A DNA stretch of 64,000 bases, taken from CAVXEF01 sp963827315. GTDB lineage: Bacteria; Planctomycetota; Phycisphaerae; Sedimentisphaerales; Anaerobacaceae. The translations under genes were made by a program, and so were the position numbers. Below are positions 36,039-44,327 of the stretch, in pieces (within the stretch, counting starts at the first letter, position 1; every line of letters begins with the position of its first letter). The notes below the pieces were generated by a model. That model saw only the letters and a program-made list of their open reading frames with translations, was not told where the DNA came from and made no database searches. The stretch is from the NCBI GenBank assembly GCA_963827315.1, contig CAWHAL010000004.1:372001-436000 (forward strand). The letters run 5' to 3'.

Positions 36039-37343
36039 TCACTGTCCACGATTCACCAACGACCTGTTCAGCTTTCTTTGAAGGTCTTTGAGGCGATTTG
36101 TCTCGTCAAAGCCCAGCATAATAATCGGAAATGCAGTCTTGTTGTGAAACAACGGCTCATCCATATCCACCCATTTTTTGCAGTAGTCGCCGTCCGGCGT
36201 CCCGGGTACAGGTGAAAAATCCGCCAACATCCCGCGAATGCCTAAGCTGTTCACAAATCGCATCGAATCTTCAAGCTGTTGAATGTCGCTAAATGGATGA
36301 CCTAAGATTTGATATGCCGTGATGCTGCTCGGCTCAGCACCTGCTGCCGTCAAATACTTAACCGCCCCCGCAAGCTCCTCACCAGAAACTTTCGAGCCGG
36401 TCTTCTTCTGCCACTCTAATGATGCGCTCTCGAATCCTAAATAGAAACTCTTAAATCCTGCCTCAACCATTAGCTCAGCCAAATCTTTCGTAATAAAGCG
36501 AGCATTAAGCGCGTTGGGACTGTGAAAATTTACACTTATATTACGGCTGAGCACTTCCTTTAGAAACGGCTCCAGAACTTCACCACTTTTGTATAGCAAT
36601 GCATCGTCATAAAAAGCTATGTTCTCGGCCCCGCATTTCACTAATAACTCCAGTTCCGCCAAAGAGCGTTCCATCAGCCTCGGCGCAAACTTACCGTAAA
36701 CCTTGGGCACCGAGCAGTAAGTGCAGTTAAAAGGACAGCCGTCGGAAAGTTTCAGAGCCCCGACACTTAACTTATCATAAGTCTCCCACAACGTCGGCTG
36801 CTTCAAATCGCCTGTAAGCCCCAGATATTCCCAGAGTGGCTTGAGATTATTGCCCGTTACCAAAAAGTCCGCACCCAATTTTTTCGCGTGACTGTTGCAG
36901 AGCGTTACGTAGTTTCCGCCTAATACAATTTTTGTTCTCGGCGAGACCCTGCGAATATCTTCAATCGCTTCCTGCATACCGAGATACCAGTATGTCATTA
37001 CTGTCTGCACAAGCGCAAAATCGAATGGCCCTTCACGGCCAAGAAAATCTCTGAACATATCCCGTGGTAGGCCGAACCGCCGAAAGTACCTCGGAATCTC
37101 GGGAAAGGGGGGTGGCAGTGCAATTTTCTCGTGATAGAATTGGCCTCGCCCCCATTTATCGGATTCGAATTTAGGCTTCGCCTCTGCGAAAGGATGTAAC
37201 CTGTCGAGATAATCGAATAGCTTAAAGCTGGCCTTGCCCCGCAGAAAGCCCGCTACGCTCAATAGTCCGTAAGGCTTTATCCAGAAGTCGTAAGCCGCAA
37301 AATCATAAATCGGCGGATTCACTAATAAAATTTTCGCTGCCAT
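36039..37343 (-). CDS. B12-binding-type radical SAM protein
   Basis: A 434-residue protein. The N-terminal part (ILLVNPPIYDFAAYDFW, then VLGGNYVTL) resembles the cobalamin-binding Rossmann domain of class B radical SAM enzymes, and the radical SAM core carries CPFNCTYC near residue 205. The core continues through IAFYDDALL, LGFESAS and YQILGHPF. Members modify varied substrates; this one cannot be assigned. Its ATG directly follows the TAA of the YbaK-like gene (TAAATG), so translation is coupled. A diverged copy of its last codons lies at 34484-34663. Confidence 0.87.
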   Translation of the reverse strand: MAAKILLVNPPIYDFAAYDFWIKPYGLLSVAGFLRGKASFKLFDYLDRLHPFAEAKPKFESDKWGRGQFYHEKIALPPPFPEIPRYFRRFGLPRDMFRDFLGREGPFDFALVQTVMTYWYLGMQEAIEDIRRVSPRTKIVLGGNYVTLCNSHAKKLGADFLVTGNNLKPLWEYLGLTGDLKQPTLWETYDKLSVGALKLSDGCPFNCTYCSVPKVYGKFAPRLMERSLAELELLVKCGAENIAFYDDALLYKSGEVLEPFLKEVLSRNISVNFHSPNALNARFITKDLAELMVEAGFKSFYLGFESASLEWQKKTGSKVSGEELAGAVKYLTAAGAEPSSITAYQILGHPFSDIQQLEDSMRFVNSLGIRGMLADFSPVPGTPDGDYCKKWVDMDEPLFHNKTAFPIIMLGFDETNRLKDLQRKLNRSLVNRGQ

Positions 37344-37808
37344 TTACGACGTCGCGTGGTAGCTGAATTCCAGAATCTTCGGCGAAACTAACTTGCGATA
37401 GTCAGCCATATTCATACTTATCGCCTTTTCGTGCGTCCCGCCCTGGAACATAATATGGTCGTCCTTTTCGAGCGCCTTGTCCATAATGGTCGGCATATTA
37501 TACAGATTGCCGAATGGCGGCTCCGCACCGAGCTCACAGTCGCCGAATAGCTCACCCATCTGTTCTTCGCCAACCATCTCAACCGATTTCGCCTTCAGTT
37601 GTTTCTTCAGCGCCTTCAGGTCGATTTTGTAACAGGCTGCCAGAATGCACATCACGTATTGGCCGTCGACCTTGACAATCACCGGCTTGGCCACGAACTT
37701 GCCCGGCTCATGTACCACCGCTGCCATAGTTTGGGCTGAGAACGCCGGCTTATGTTTGCTGACCTTATACTTCACGCCCGCTTTTTTTAGAAATTCCGTT
37801 ACGTCCAT
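37344..37808 (-). CDS. YbaK/EbsC-type aminoacyl-tRNA deacylase
   Basis: A 154-residue single-domain protein of the prolyl-tRNA synthetase editing-domain family, which hydrolyses mischarged tRNAs. Features are SAQTMAAVVHEPGKFVAKPVIVKVDG, the conserved Lys in VAKPVIV, and a GAEPPFGNLYNMPTIMD segment matching the GxxxPFG substrate loop. The ATG at 37808 is preferred over a longer frame because AAGGAGG sits 7 bases before it. It is immediately upstream of the radical SAM gene. Confidence 0.87.
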   Translation of the reverse strand: MDVTEFLKKAGVKYKVSKHKPAFSAQTMAAVVHEPGKFVAKPVIVKVDGQYVMCILAACYKIDLKALKKQLKAKSVEMVGEEQMGELFGDCELGAEPPFGNLYNMPTIMDKALEKDDHIMFQGGTHEKAISMNMADYRKLVSPKILEFSYHATS

Positions 37809-38165
37809 ATTGTGCCTCCTTGTCCCGTTAGTTTTTATAATGGGACACAAAAAACCCATCCAATTACCTTTTCTGAAATGTTTATTTACCTTTCGCCGTT
37901 ACGCAAATCAAGGAAAAAGGTCATTATATTTACCCCCGCAAACCTGCCCTGAGTAGTGTCGAAGGGTTTTATTGCGGTTTCCTCCCGAAATTTAGGTTTT
38001 CTGAAACTCATCCAGCGTGTAGAATATAAGGTATGACTTTCGTTCTTGCCCGCATTCGAGGATACCCGGCACTGCCGGGGGTTTACCCGCCGTTCATCTG
38101 GCAGGTTTGTCCGCTTTCCGTTTCGCGGAACCAATCATCAGGTTAATATGCTTTAGGAGTATCTG
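37809..38165. other. 357-base divergent spacer
   Basis: No convincing gene. It separates the YbaK-like gene from the DEAD-box gene and contains a compact hairpin CCCGG-N5-CCGGG (38065-38079) and TCCGC/GCGGA pairing near 38110-38130, so the helicase mRNA may have a structured 5' leader, as cold-inducible helicase genes often do. Confidence 0.35.
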
Positions 38166-39403
38166 ATGCCATTCAAAACATTTGGGCTTTCAGACCCGCT
38201 GGTGCAGGGAATTCTTGCTGCCGGCTACACTGCTCCCACCGAAGTTCAGTCTCAGGCGATTCCTGCCGCAATCGCAGGCAAAGACATTATCGGCTGCGCC
38301 AGACCGGCACGGGAAAAACCGCCGTCTTTGTGCTCCCCATCTTGAACCGCCTCTCACACGAGCCGCTGCCAAAAAGGAGAGTTATCAGGTCGCTTATCCT
38401 TACCCCGACACGTGAGCTGGCACTGCAAATCGAAAAGTTCATACTCCGCTATGGCCGTTTCCTGCATTTGCGAACGCTCGCCGTTTATGGCGGCGTGAAT
38501 ATCAAGGGGCAGTTTAACGCTCTTCGTCAAGGCGTTGACATCGTTGTTGCTACGCCGGGACGACTCCTCGACCACATGCAGCGACGAACCATAGACCTCA
38601 GGCATATTGAAGTCCTCGTTCTCGATGAGGCCGACCGAATGTTCGATATGGGCTTCATCAAGGACGTGCGGAGAATCATCGCCGTCCTGCCCAAAAATCG
38701 CCAGACTATGCTCTTCTCTGCCACCGTAACTCCGGAAATAAGCACGCTGGCCGCCGGTGTCCAGAAATCGCCTGTAATGATTCAGATTGGTAGACCCCGA
38801 AACCCCATCGAAACAATCACCCAGCACATTTATTTCGTCGAGAGAGAGCAGAAAATCGGTCTTCTTTTGCACCTCCTCCGGGATGACCAATTGTCCAGTG
38901 CGCTGGTCTTCTCACGCACCAAGCACGGCGCGGACAAAATTCACCGACACCTCGAGCGGGCGGGCGTTGTGTCCGTGGCAATACACTCAGGCCGAAACCA
39001 GAGCCAGCGAGAGCACGCAATGGATGGTTTCAAAAGCGGCAAATACCGCGTTATGGTTGCAACTGATATCGCCGCTCGAGGCATCGATGTCATCGGTATC
39101 TCGCACGTCATCAATTTCGATGTCCCTGCCTTCCCGGAAGACTACATTCATCGCATCGGCCGGACAGGCCGGGCCGAAGCCACGGGAGACGCGATTACCT
39201 TTGTTGCCCGCGATGAGCACGGGCAGCTTTACCGGATTGAAAAATTCATAGGACGAGAATTTACTCCCGTGGAATGTCCCGGCTTTACTTACACCAAACC
39301 CCATAAACCAAAACCGTTATTGGGGCTGCACAGAGGCAGGTTCCCAGCCGCCGCCAAAAGGTCGCGATTTGCTTCTCACCGCCAACCACGCCGGAGACGT
39401 TAA
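38166..39403 (+). CDS. DEAD-box ATP-dependent RNA helicase (one-base frameshift in motif I)
   Basis: RhlE/CsdA-like helicase of about 413 residues. TAGGAG precedes the ATG at 38166. The first 45 codons encode MPFKTFGLSDPLVQGI, the Q motif APTEVQSQAIPAAIAGKDIIGCA, then the frame is lost: restoring one C near 38300 gives the expected CAQTGTGKTAVFVLPIL. From about 38303 the protein continues with TPTRELALQ, TPGRLLDHM, motif II LDEADRMFDMGF, FSATV, and motif VI HRIGRTGRA, with a basic C-terminal tail (KRSRFASHRQPRRRR). As written the gene is broken at the Walker A motif. All downstream motifs are intact, so a sequencing or assembly error or a recent mutation is more likely than an old pseudogene. 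Confidence 0.85.
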
Positions 39404-39509
39404 TCGCACAATCTTCGGGACTGTTACACTGGTCAGCAGGTTGTTGCAAATCCGTCGTTTTGGTTATATGCTTAACGGTTTATGAAGATATACGGTTTCA
39501 ATAATCGCT

Positions 39510-41306
39510 ATGGGCACGGAAAACATACGTAATTTTTCGATTGTGGCGCACATCGACCACGGCAAAAGCACGCTGGCGGACCGGATGCTCGAGCTGACGG
39601 GAACTATCGACCCGCGTCGAAAGGTGGACCAGGTTCTGGACACTATGGACCTTGAGCGGGAGCGAGGTATCACCATCAAGGCGTCGGCGGTAACAATGCG
39701 GTACGAGCACGGCGGGCGCCAGTACATGCTGAATCTCATCGATACCCCGGGGCACGTGGATTTCCATTATGAGGTCTCTCGGGCGCTGGCGGCGTGCGAG
39801 GGTGCGCTGCTGGTAGTCGATGCCAGCCAGGGCGTGCAGGCGCAGACAGTGGCCAATGCATCTCTGGCGGTGAACGCCGGCGTAGAGATGCTGGTTGTGC
39901 TCAACAAAATCGATATGTCAGCGGCCCAGCCGGAAATGGTCGCCGAGGAGGTAGAGCACGTCTTCGGCGTTCGCAAAAACGAATGTTTTCGTATCAGCGC
40001 CAAAACGGGGCTGGGGGTGCCGGAGCTTTTGGAGGCGGTGGTGACGCTCTTGCCCGCGCCGCCCGATAGGAGCGATGAGCCGACGGCAGCGATGATATTC
40101 GACAGCCAGCACGACGAGTACAGGGGTGTGATATGTTACGTGCGGGTCTTTGCAGGGATGCTGAACGTGAGGCAAAAAATACGACTGATGGGTAGCTCGC
40201 GGACATATACTGTAACGGAATTGGGCAAGTTTACGCCGGAGATGACGCCGGTCGACCGGCTGGGCACCGGCGAGGTGGGCTACGTCATCGCCAACATCCG
40301 CGAACTGCACGACGTGCGTATCGGCGACACCATCACGGACGATGCAGCGCCTGCGGAAAAGCCTCTGCCGGGATACGTAACGCCAATCCAGATGGTGTTT
40401 TCGGATTTCTATCCCGGCGCGGACACAGACTATCCAAAGCTGCGTGTGGCCTTTGAGAAGCTGGCGCTGAATGATTCAAGCTTTACATTTACGCCCCAGA
40501 ACAGCCCGGCACTCGGGTTTGGGTTCCGCTGCGGGTTTCTCGGGCTCTTGCACATGGAAATCGTGCAGGAGCGACTCGAACGAGAGAGCGACGTGGACAT
40601 GGTGCAGACGGCGCCGACAGTCAGTTATGAGGTGCTGATGAGCGATGGCATAGTCAATCGCATCGACTCGCCGGCAGAGATGCCCGACCGCACCAAAATT
40701 AAGGAGCTGCGGGAGCCGATGGTGAAGCTGGAAATCATCACCAACACCGACAGCATCGGCGGCATAATGAAGTTGGCGGAGGCAAGGCGGTGTCGCCTGT
40801 TGCAGACAGGTTACATCAGCACCACGAGAGTTATGCTCGAGTACAAGGCGCCGCTCGCCGAAATCGTCTACGATTTTTACGACCATCTTAAGGGGATTAG
40901 TCACGGCTACGCCACAATGGATTACGATTTCCTCGGCTTCGAGGCCGCTGACCTTGTCAGAATCGACATCCTCATCAACAGGATGCCGGTCGATGCTCTG
41001 TGCCTGATTGTCCACCGCTCAGTGGCGGAGCAACGCGGGCGGAGGCTGCTGGTCAAACTGCGTAAGGCCATCCCTCGGCATCAGTTTGAGATTCCGCTGC
41101 AGGTGGCTATCGGCAGCAAAATCATCGCCCGCGAATCTATCAAGCCGTTCCGCAAGGACGTAACCGCCAGGCTCTCAGGCGGAGACGTCTCTCGCAAAAT
41201 TAAGGTGCTTAATAGACAAAAGAGGGGCAAAAAACGAATGAAGTCCGTCGGCCAGGTCCAAATCCCACAAGAGGCCTTTATGAGCATCCTTGATACCAGC
41301 GAGTGA
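39510..41306 (+). CDS. lepA: elongation factor 4 (LepA)
   Basis: A 598-residue ribosomal GTPase that back-translocates stalled ribosomes. G1 AHIDHGKST, G2 region RGITIKA, G3 DTPGHVDF, G4 NKID and G5 SAKTG are present, then domain II, domain III, and the LepA-specific C-terminus (RMPVDALCLIVHR, SIKPFRKDVTARLSGGDVSRK, KRMKSVGQVQIPQEAFMSIL). The length is exactly that expected. It is the GC-rich part of the window and is followed by strong stem-loops. Confidence 0.97.
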   Translation: MGTENIRNFSIVAHIDHGKSTLADRMLELTGTIDPRRKVDQVLDTMDLERERGITIKASAVTMRYEHGGRQYMLNLIDTPGHVDFHYEVSRALAACEGALLVVDASQGVQAQTVANASLAVNAGVEMLVVLNKIDMSAAQPEMVAEEVEHVFGVRKNECFRISAKTGLGVPELLEAVVTLLPAPPDRSDEPTAAMIFDSQHDEYRGVICYVRVFAGMLNVRQKIRLMGSSRTYTVTELGKFTPEMTPVDRLGTGEVGYVIANIRELHDVRIGDTITDDAAPAEKPLPGYVTPIQMVFSDFYPGADTDYPKLRVAFEKLALNDSSFTFTPQNSPALGFGFRCGFLGLLHMEIVQERLERESDVDMVQTAPTVSYEVLMSDGIVNRIDSPAEMPDRTKIKELREPMVKLEIITNTDSIGGIMKLAEARRCRLLQTGYISTTRVMLEYKAPLAEIVYDFYDHLKGISHGYATMDYDFLGFEAADLVRIDILINRMPVDALCLIVHRSVAEQRGRRLLVKLRKAIPRHQFEIPLQVAIGSKIIARESIKPFRKDVTARLSGGDVSRKIKVLNRQKRGKKRMKSVGQVQIPQEAFMSILDTSE

Positions 41307-41328
41307 CGCGGAATCCAAAAATATTTAG

Positions 41329-41353
41329 CCCCCGAAGTCTTGTACTTCGGGGG
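41329..41353 (+). terminator. stem-loop after lepA
   Basis: CCCCCGAAGT (41329-41338) pairs perfectly with ACTTCGGGGG (41344-41353) around CTTGT, followed by TTATGTGTTTT. It is placed 22 bases after the lepA stop, as expected for an intrinsic terminator. Confidence 0.65.
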
Positions 41354-41373
41354 TTATGTGTTTTGTACTTTCC

Positions 41374-41427
41374 CGCCCAACGCCCGTCTTTTGGGCGTTT
41401 GTATTTAGCCCTGGGTTTCACCCAGGG
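41374..41427. repeat. two further stem-loops in tandem
   Basis: CGCCCAA (41374-41380) pairs with TTGGGCG (41391-41397), and CCCTGGGT (41409-41416) pairs with ACCCAGGG (41420-41427) around TTC. Both this last hairpin and the lepA terminator are preceded by TATTTAGCCC, so the cluster looks like copies of one hairpin unit rather than a single terminator. Confidence 0.5.
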
Positions 41428-41567
41428 TTGCAGGCGTGAGGATTGCTTTTCGTTCCCCCCAAACCGCCTCCGGCGGGTTAATATCTCAATCCCAACGCCC
41501 GCCGTTTGCAGCAAAAATGAGTTCTTGGAGGTTGTCTAAACCTGCACAAAATAATAAAGTACTCAAT

Positions 41568-42281
41568 ATGCGTAAAAAAAGACGCTCAACTAATAGACAT
41601 CTGCCGAGAGGATTGGCGATACTCTACGAAGATAGCGATATCATAGTGGTTGATAAGCCTGCCGGACTATTGACAGTGGCAACGGAGACTAACAAAACAA
41701 GAACAGCTTATTACATCCTGACCGATTATGTACGCAAAGGCTGTCTAAAATCGCGCAACCGAATTTTCATCGTTCACAGGCTTGACCAGTGGACGTCCGG
41801 CGTACTTGTCTTTGCAAAAAGCGAAGAAGTTAAACTGCGACTGCAGGGGCAGTGGAAAGAGACGGAAAAGAAATATCTTGCGATAGTTCACGGCCGATTG
41901 GACCAAAAAGAGGGGATTATTACCTCGTACCTGGCCGAGAACAAGGCTTTCGTCGTCTATTCTACGACTGATGCCACAAAAGGCAAACTGGCACATACCG
42001 CTTATAAGGTGCTTAAAGAGACCGGGCAATTCAGTTTATTGGAGGTTGGTCTTTTGACCGGCAGAAAGAATCAGATACGTGTACATCTGGCTGATAAGGG
42101 ACATCCGGTTGTAGGCGACAGGAAATATGGCAAACCCAAAGATGTCCATAATCGTTTAGCGCTTCATTCCAAATCGATTTCCTTCAAACATCCAACTACC
42201 GGCAGGCAGATGACTTTTCAAACCAAAGTTCCGGTATATTTCAGCAAGCTGCTCGGCTCTAACCCGGATGAATTATATTAA
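41568..42281 (+). CDS. RluA-family RNA pseudouridine synthase
   Basis: A 237-residue enzyme isomerising uridine to pseudouridine in rRNA or tRNA. The catalytic Asp lies in HRLDQWTSGVLVFAKS, a variant of the usual HRLDxxTSG. YEDSDIIVVDKPAGLLT, KKYLAIVHG, LLTGRKNQIRVHLADKGHPVVGD and RLALHSKSISFKHP complete the RluA core; there is no N-terminal S4 domain. The ATG at 41568 is chosen because the preceding in-frame stretch is spacer-like and encodes no conserved sequence, though its ribosome site is weak. The target base cannot be named. Confidence 0.88.
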   Translation: MRKKRRSTNRHLPRGLAILYEDSDIIVVDKPAGLLTVATETNKTRTAYYILTDYVRKGCLKSRNRIFIVHRLDQWTSGVLVFAKSEEVKLRLQGQWKETEKKYLAIVHGRLDQKEGIITSYLAENKAFVVYSTTDATKGKLAHTAYKVLKETGQFSLLEVGLLTGRKNQIRVHLADKGHPVVGDRKYGKPKDVHNRLALHSKSISFKHPTTGRQMTFQTKVPVYFSKLLGSNPDELY

Positions 42282-42346
42282 AGGCTTATCAACCGGACGC
42301 CAATAAAATTAGGTATGGTGTCCCCAGATTTCACTGCCAAACTACT

Positions 42347-42379
42347 AACTACGAACTACGAACTACGAACTACGAACTA
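42347..42379. repeat. 7-bp tandem repeat (aactacg)
   Basis: Four perfect copies of aactacg (42347-42374) plus a partial fifth. It lies between the pseudouridine synthase gene and a small minus-strand gene, so copy number may vary without harm. Confidence 0.8.
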
Positions 42380-42382
42380 ACT

Positions 42383-42577
42383 TCAGATTGAAAAAGTATA
42401 GCCATATTTCCAGCCTTTACCGCTGGTATCTTCCTCATATCCTTGGGCCGTCATTCTCCTTTCCCATTGCCGGGCAGCCGTCTCGGAAGTGAATTGCTGC
42501 ATAACTCTGAAGTCGTGAGGGTTTCCATGTTCCAGTTTTCTTCTTTCCGGCTCATCCGTAAGTCCTGCATACCTCAT
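42383..42577 (-). CDS. small conserved protein of unknown function
   Basis: A 64-residue protein starting MRYAGLTDEPERRKLEHGNP and ending GKGWKYGYTFSI. The pattern YAGxTDxPxxRxxEHGNPxDF, a middle ARQWE motif and a GYxxxTxGxGWxYGY ending are familiar from short uncharacterised bacterial proteins, and the YAG..R..EH arrangement is reminiscent of part of a GIY-YIG fold, though the Tyr/Arg/Glu catalytic set is not complete. AGAGG lies 5 bases before the ATG. No neighbour suggests a role. Confidence 0.6.
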   Translation of the reverse strand: MRYAGLTDEPERRKLEHGNPHDFRVMQQFTSETAARQWERRMTAQGYEEDTSGKGWKYGYTFSI

Positions 42578-42599
42578 AACAACCTCTAAAAAAATAGGT

Positions 42600-42647
42600 G
42601 ACTGTCCCTCGTTTCAAATAAAATAGCTATGCTGTCCCCGGATTTTC
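42600..42647. repeat. dispersed TGTCCCC-GATTT spacer motif (copies at 42317-42332, 42631-42647, 43355-43370)
   Basis: The motif G(G/C)TGTCCCC(A/G)GATTTY occurs three times within 1.1 kb, always between genes, with a partial relative at 42600-42615. Such short GTCCCC motifs are often scattered in intergenic regions of environmental genomes beside REP-type elements; that link is inference. Confidence 0.5.
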
Positions 42648-42701
42648 CACAAGAAGGGTTATTTTGGAGTCTATTCTACTACCTGCTATGTTATCCTGCT
42701 T

Positions 42702-43121
42702 TTAGTCTTTCTCGGATTTACCCTCTTTTTTGTCCATCATCGGACAACTGGCTTTATTGGGTTCTGACAAACTGGCAGCTTTTTTAGAACATCTTGGACA
42801 AGTGCAGCCCGGTTTGTGCTTTCCTGTGTCAGCCTTACGTCCAAACCAGCCCTTTTCTTCGCGTTCACCACGACCTTCTTTTTCCCCCTGGAACTTATGT
42901 TCCAAACTACCCTCACGTTCCCTGTCACCTCTATCCCAGCAGGCTTTCATACCATAGCTATCACCGCATAGTCCCCTCATATGGCGGCAATGATGCCTCA
43001 TAGTCATCACATGGCCGAATACTGCCCCTATTGCCAAAAGTGCAATTGCAATAAAAATTGCTTTCCAGCTTTGGCAGCAGCAACAGTTTTGACTTTCATG
43101 TTTCTTTTCGTTTTCACTCAT
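42702..43121 (-). CDS. Cys/His-rich membrane protein of unknown function
   Basis: A 139-residue protein with one membrane segment (about 20-38, WKAIFIAIALLAIGAVFG). A CCCC cluster precedes it. The outer side begins MTMRHHCRHMRGLC, followed by a long charged middle rich in Glu, Arg and Gly and then CTCPRC and CPMM. The density of Cys, His and Met suggests binding of soft metals such as copper or zinc; this is inference, and no family is recognised. AAGGAG sits 9 bases upstream of the ATG. Its promoter and leader (43122-43218) are nearly duplicated upstream of the ankyrin-repeat gene. Confidence 0.75.
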   Translation of the reverse strand: MSENEKKHESQNCCCCQSWKAIFIAIALLAIGAVFGHVMTMRHHCRHMRGLCGDSYGMKACWDRGDREREGSLEHKFQGEKEGRGEREEKGWFGRKADTGKHKPGCTCPRCSKKAASLSEPNKASCPMMDKKEGKSEKD

Positions 43122-43218
43122 TTTTAGTTCTCCTTGACATTTCCCATATTTATCCGCCCGGCTGCGCAGCCAGGCCTCTTAGTCCCACAATTATACCAAA
43201 ATCTTCCTCTAATTACAA
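43122..43218 (-). promoter_or_regulatory. promoter and structured leader, copy A
   Basis: Read on the minus strand: -35 TTGTAA (43213-43218), a 17-base spacer, -10 TATAAT (43190-43195), predicted start near 43183. An 8-bp hairpin with GCGC loop follows (43156-43175), then a 21-base block (43135-43155) identical to one at 44353-44373. That block contains a tiny frame, ATG at 43147, encoding MGNVKEN and ending 2 bases before the real ATG. The hairpin differs from copy B at three pairs that all keep pairing. Confidence 0.7.
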
Positions 43219-43290
43219 TCGTTAAGATGGCAAGGCCATAATCCCGGATTTCTTATTTTATATTTTAAGGGTTGGGGCGATGCCGACCAA

Positions 43291-43347
43291 ATTTTAGATT
43301 TGGGATTTTGGATATCAATCGAAAATCGACAATCGGCAATCTAAAAT
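43291..43347. repeat. AT-rich inverted repeat
   Basis: ATTTTAGATT (43291-43300) and AATCTAAAAT (43338-43347) are perfect complements flanking repetitive aatcgaaaatcgacaatcgg sequence. This is similar in character to the nadE-carB spacer element. The remaining spacer to 43466 holds no visible gene. Confidence 0.5.
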
Positions 43348-43466
43348 CGATACCGCTGTCCCCAGATTTCCCCCGCTGGTTCGGTTCAACTCTCTTATCT
43401 CGTGAAGTGTACATCGTTTGAATTTCGCATTAAAATTATTGTGGTGTGCGGAGCGCACCCTACGAT

Positions 43467-44327
43467 CTATTTGGCTCCGTGCTTTCTAAGCACTCTCGCA
43501 ACGTCCGTGCGACCCAAGTTAGTGGCTATGGACAGTGGCGTCTGCTCGTAATTGTCCTTAGCGTTCACTTCTGCACCATTGGCCAATAGCAACTCTGCAA
43601 CAGCAGTTTGGCCTTCCTTGGCTGCAAGATGTAGCGGTGTCGCACCATGCTTCTGCTTGGCATGCACATCCGCACCATTGGCCAACAATAATTCCGCCAC
43701 TTCTTTATAGCCCCGATAGGCTGCTATATGGAGCGGAGTTGAACCATCTTTGTCCTTTGCATTCACACTGGCTCCTTTAGCCAAAAGCACTTCTGCTACC
43801 TTTTCCTTGCCTCCTTTAACTGCAAGGTGAAGTGGTGTCAAACCAGCGTTGTTCGTCGCATTCACATCGGCACCCTTGTTCAAGAGCATTTCGGCAAAAG
43901 TAGCATAGCCTCCAAAGCTTACCATATGAAGCGGCGTAGAACCCGTTTTCTTTTCCGTGGTGTTCACGCTGGCACCATTGACTAACAAAATTTCTGCTAC
44001 TTTTTGTTGCCCTGTAACACAGGCGTAGTGCAGTGGTGTTGTTCCAGCGTTCTCCGTAATATTTAGGTCGGCCCCCTTGGCCAGTAATAGCTCTGTGATC
44101 TCTATCCGGCCATTTTTGGCTGCCAAGTGCAATGGGGTCTCACCATACTTGTTCTTGGCGTTAACATTAGCTCCTCCATCAAGTAGCGACTTAACTTGGG
44201 TGATGTCGTTTTGTTCCACCGCTTTATGAAGTGATGGCTCGGAAGCACTAGCATTCGCATACCCAAGAATGATGACCGCCAGTGTTAAAACTACGAAACA
44301 TCTTAAATCCCTTGTATCGCTTTTCAT
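43467..44327 (-). CDS. exported ankyrin-repeat protein
   Basis: A 286-residue protein with a signal peptide (residues about 8-30, CFVVLTLAVIILGYANASASE) and then eight consecutive ankyrin repeats filling the remainder (GETPLHLAA, GTTPLHYAC, GSTPLHMVS, GLTPLHLAV, GSTPLHIAA, GATPLHLAA and two divergent end repeats). It is expected in the periplasm or outside the cell as a protein-binding scaffold. The ATG at 44327 has GGAGG 9 bases upstream; a longer frame lacks this and would bury the signal peptide. It shares its promoter/leader sequence with the Cys/His-rich membrane protein gene downstream, so the two may be co-regulated. Confidence 0.87.
   Translation of the reverse strand: MKSDTRDLRCFVVLTLAVIILGYANASASEPSLHKAVEQNDITQVKSLLDGGANVNAKNKYGETPLHLAAKNGRIEITELLLAKGADLNITENAGTTPLHYACVTGQQKVAEILLVNGASVNTTEKKTGSTPLHMVSFGGYATFAEMLLNKGADVNATNNAGLTPLHLAVKGGKEKVAEVLLAKGASVNAKDKDGSTPLHIAAYRGYKEVAELLLANGADVHAKQKHGATPLHLAAKEGQTAVAELLLANGAEVNAKDNYEQTPLSIATNLGRTDVARVLRKHGAK

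Noticed and set aside
38290..38310. Programmed -1 frameshifting in the helicase gene
   Set aside because: No slippery heptamer or downstream pseudoknot is evident; a lost base in motif I is the simpler explanation.
42347..42379. CRISPR-like repeat
   Set aside because: The units are 7 bases with no spacers; it is a simple tandem repeat.
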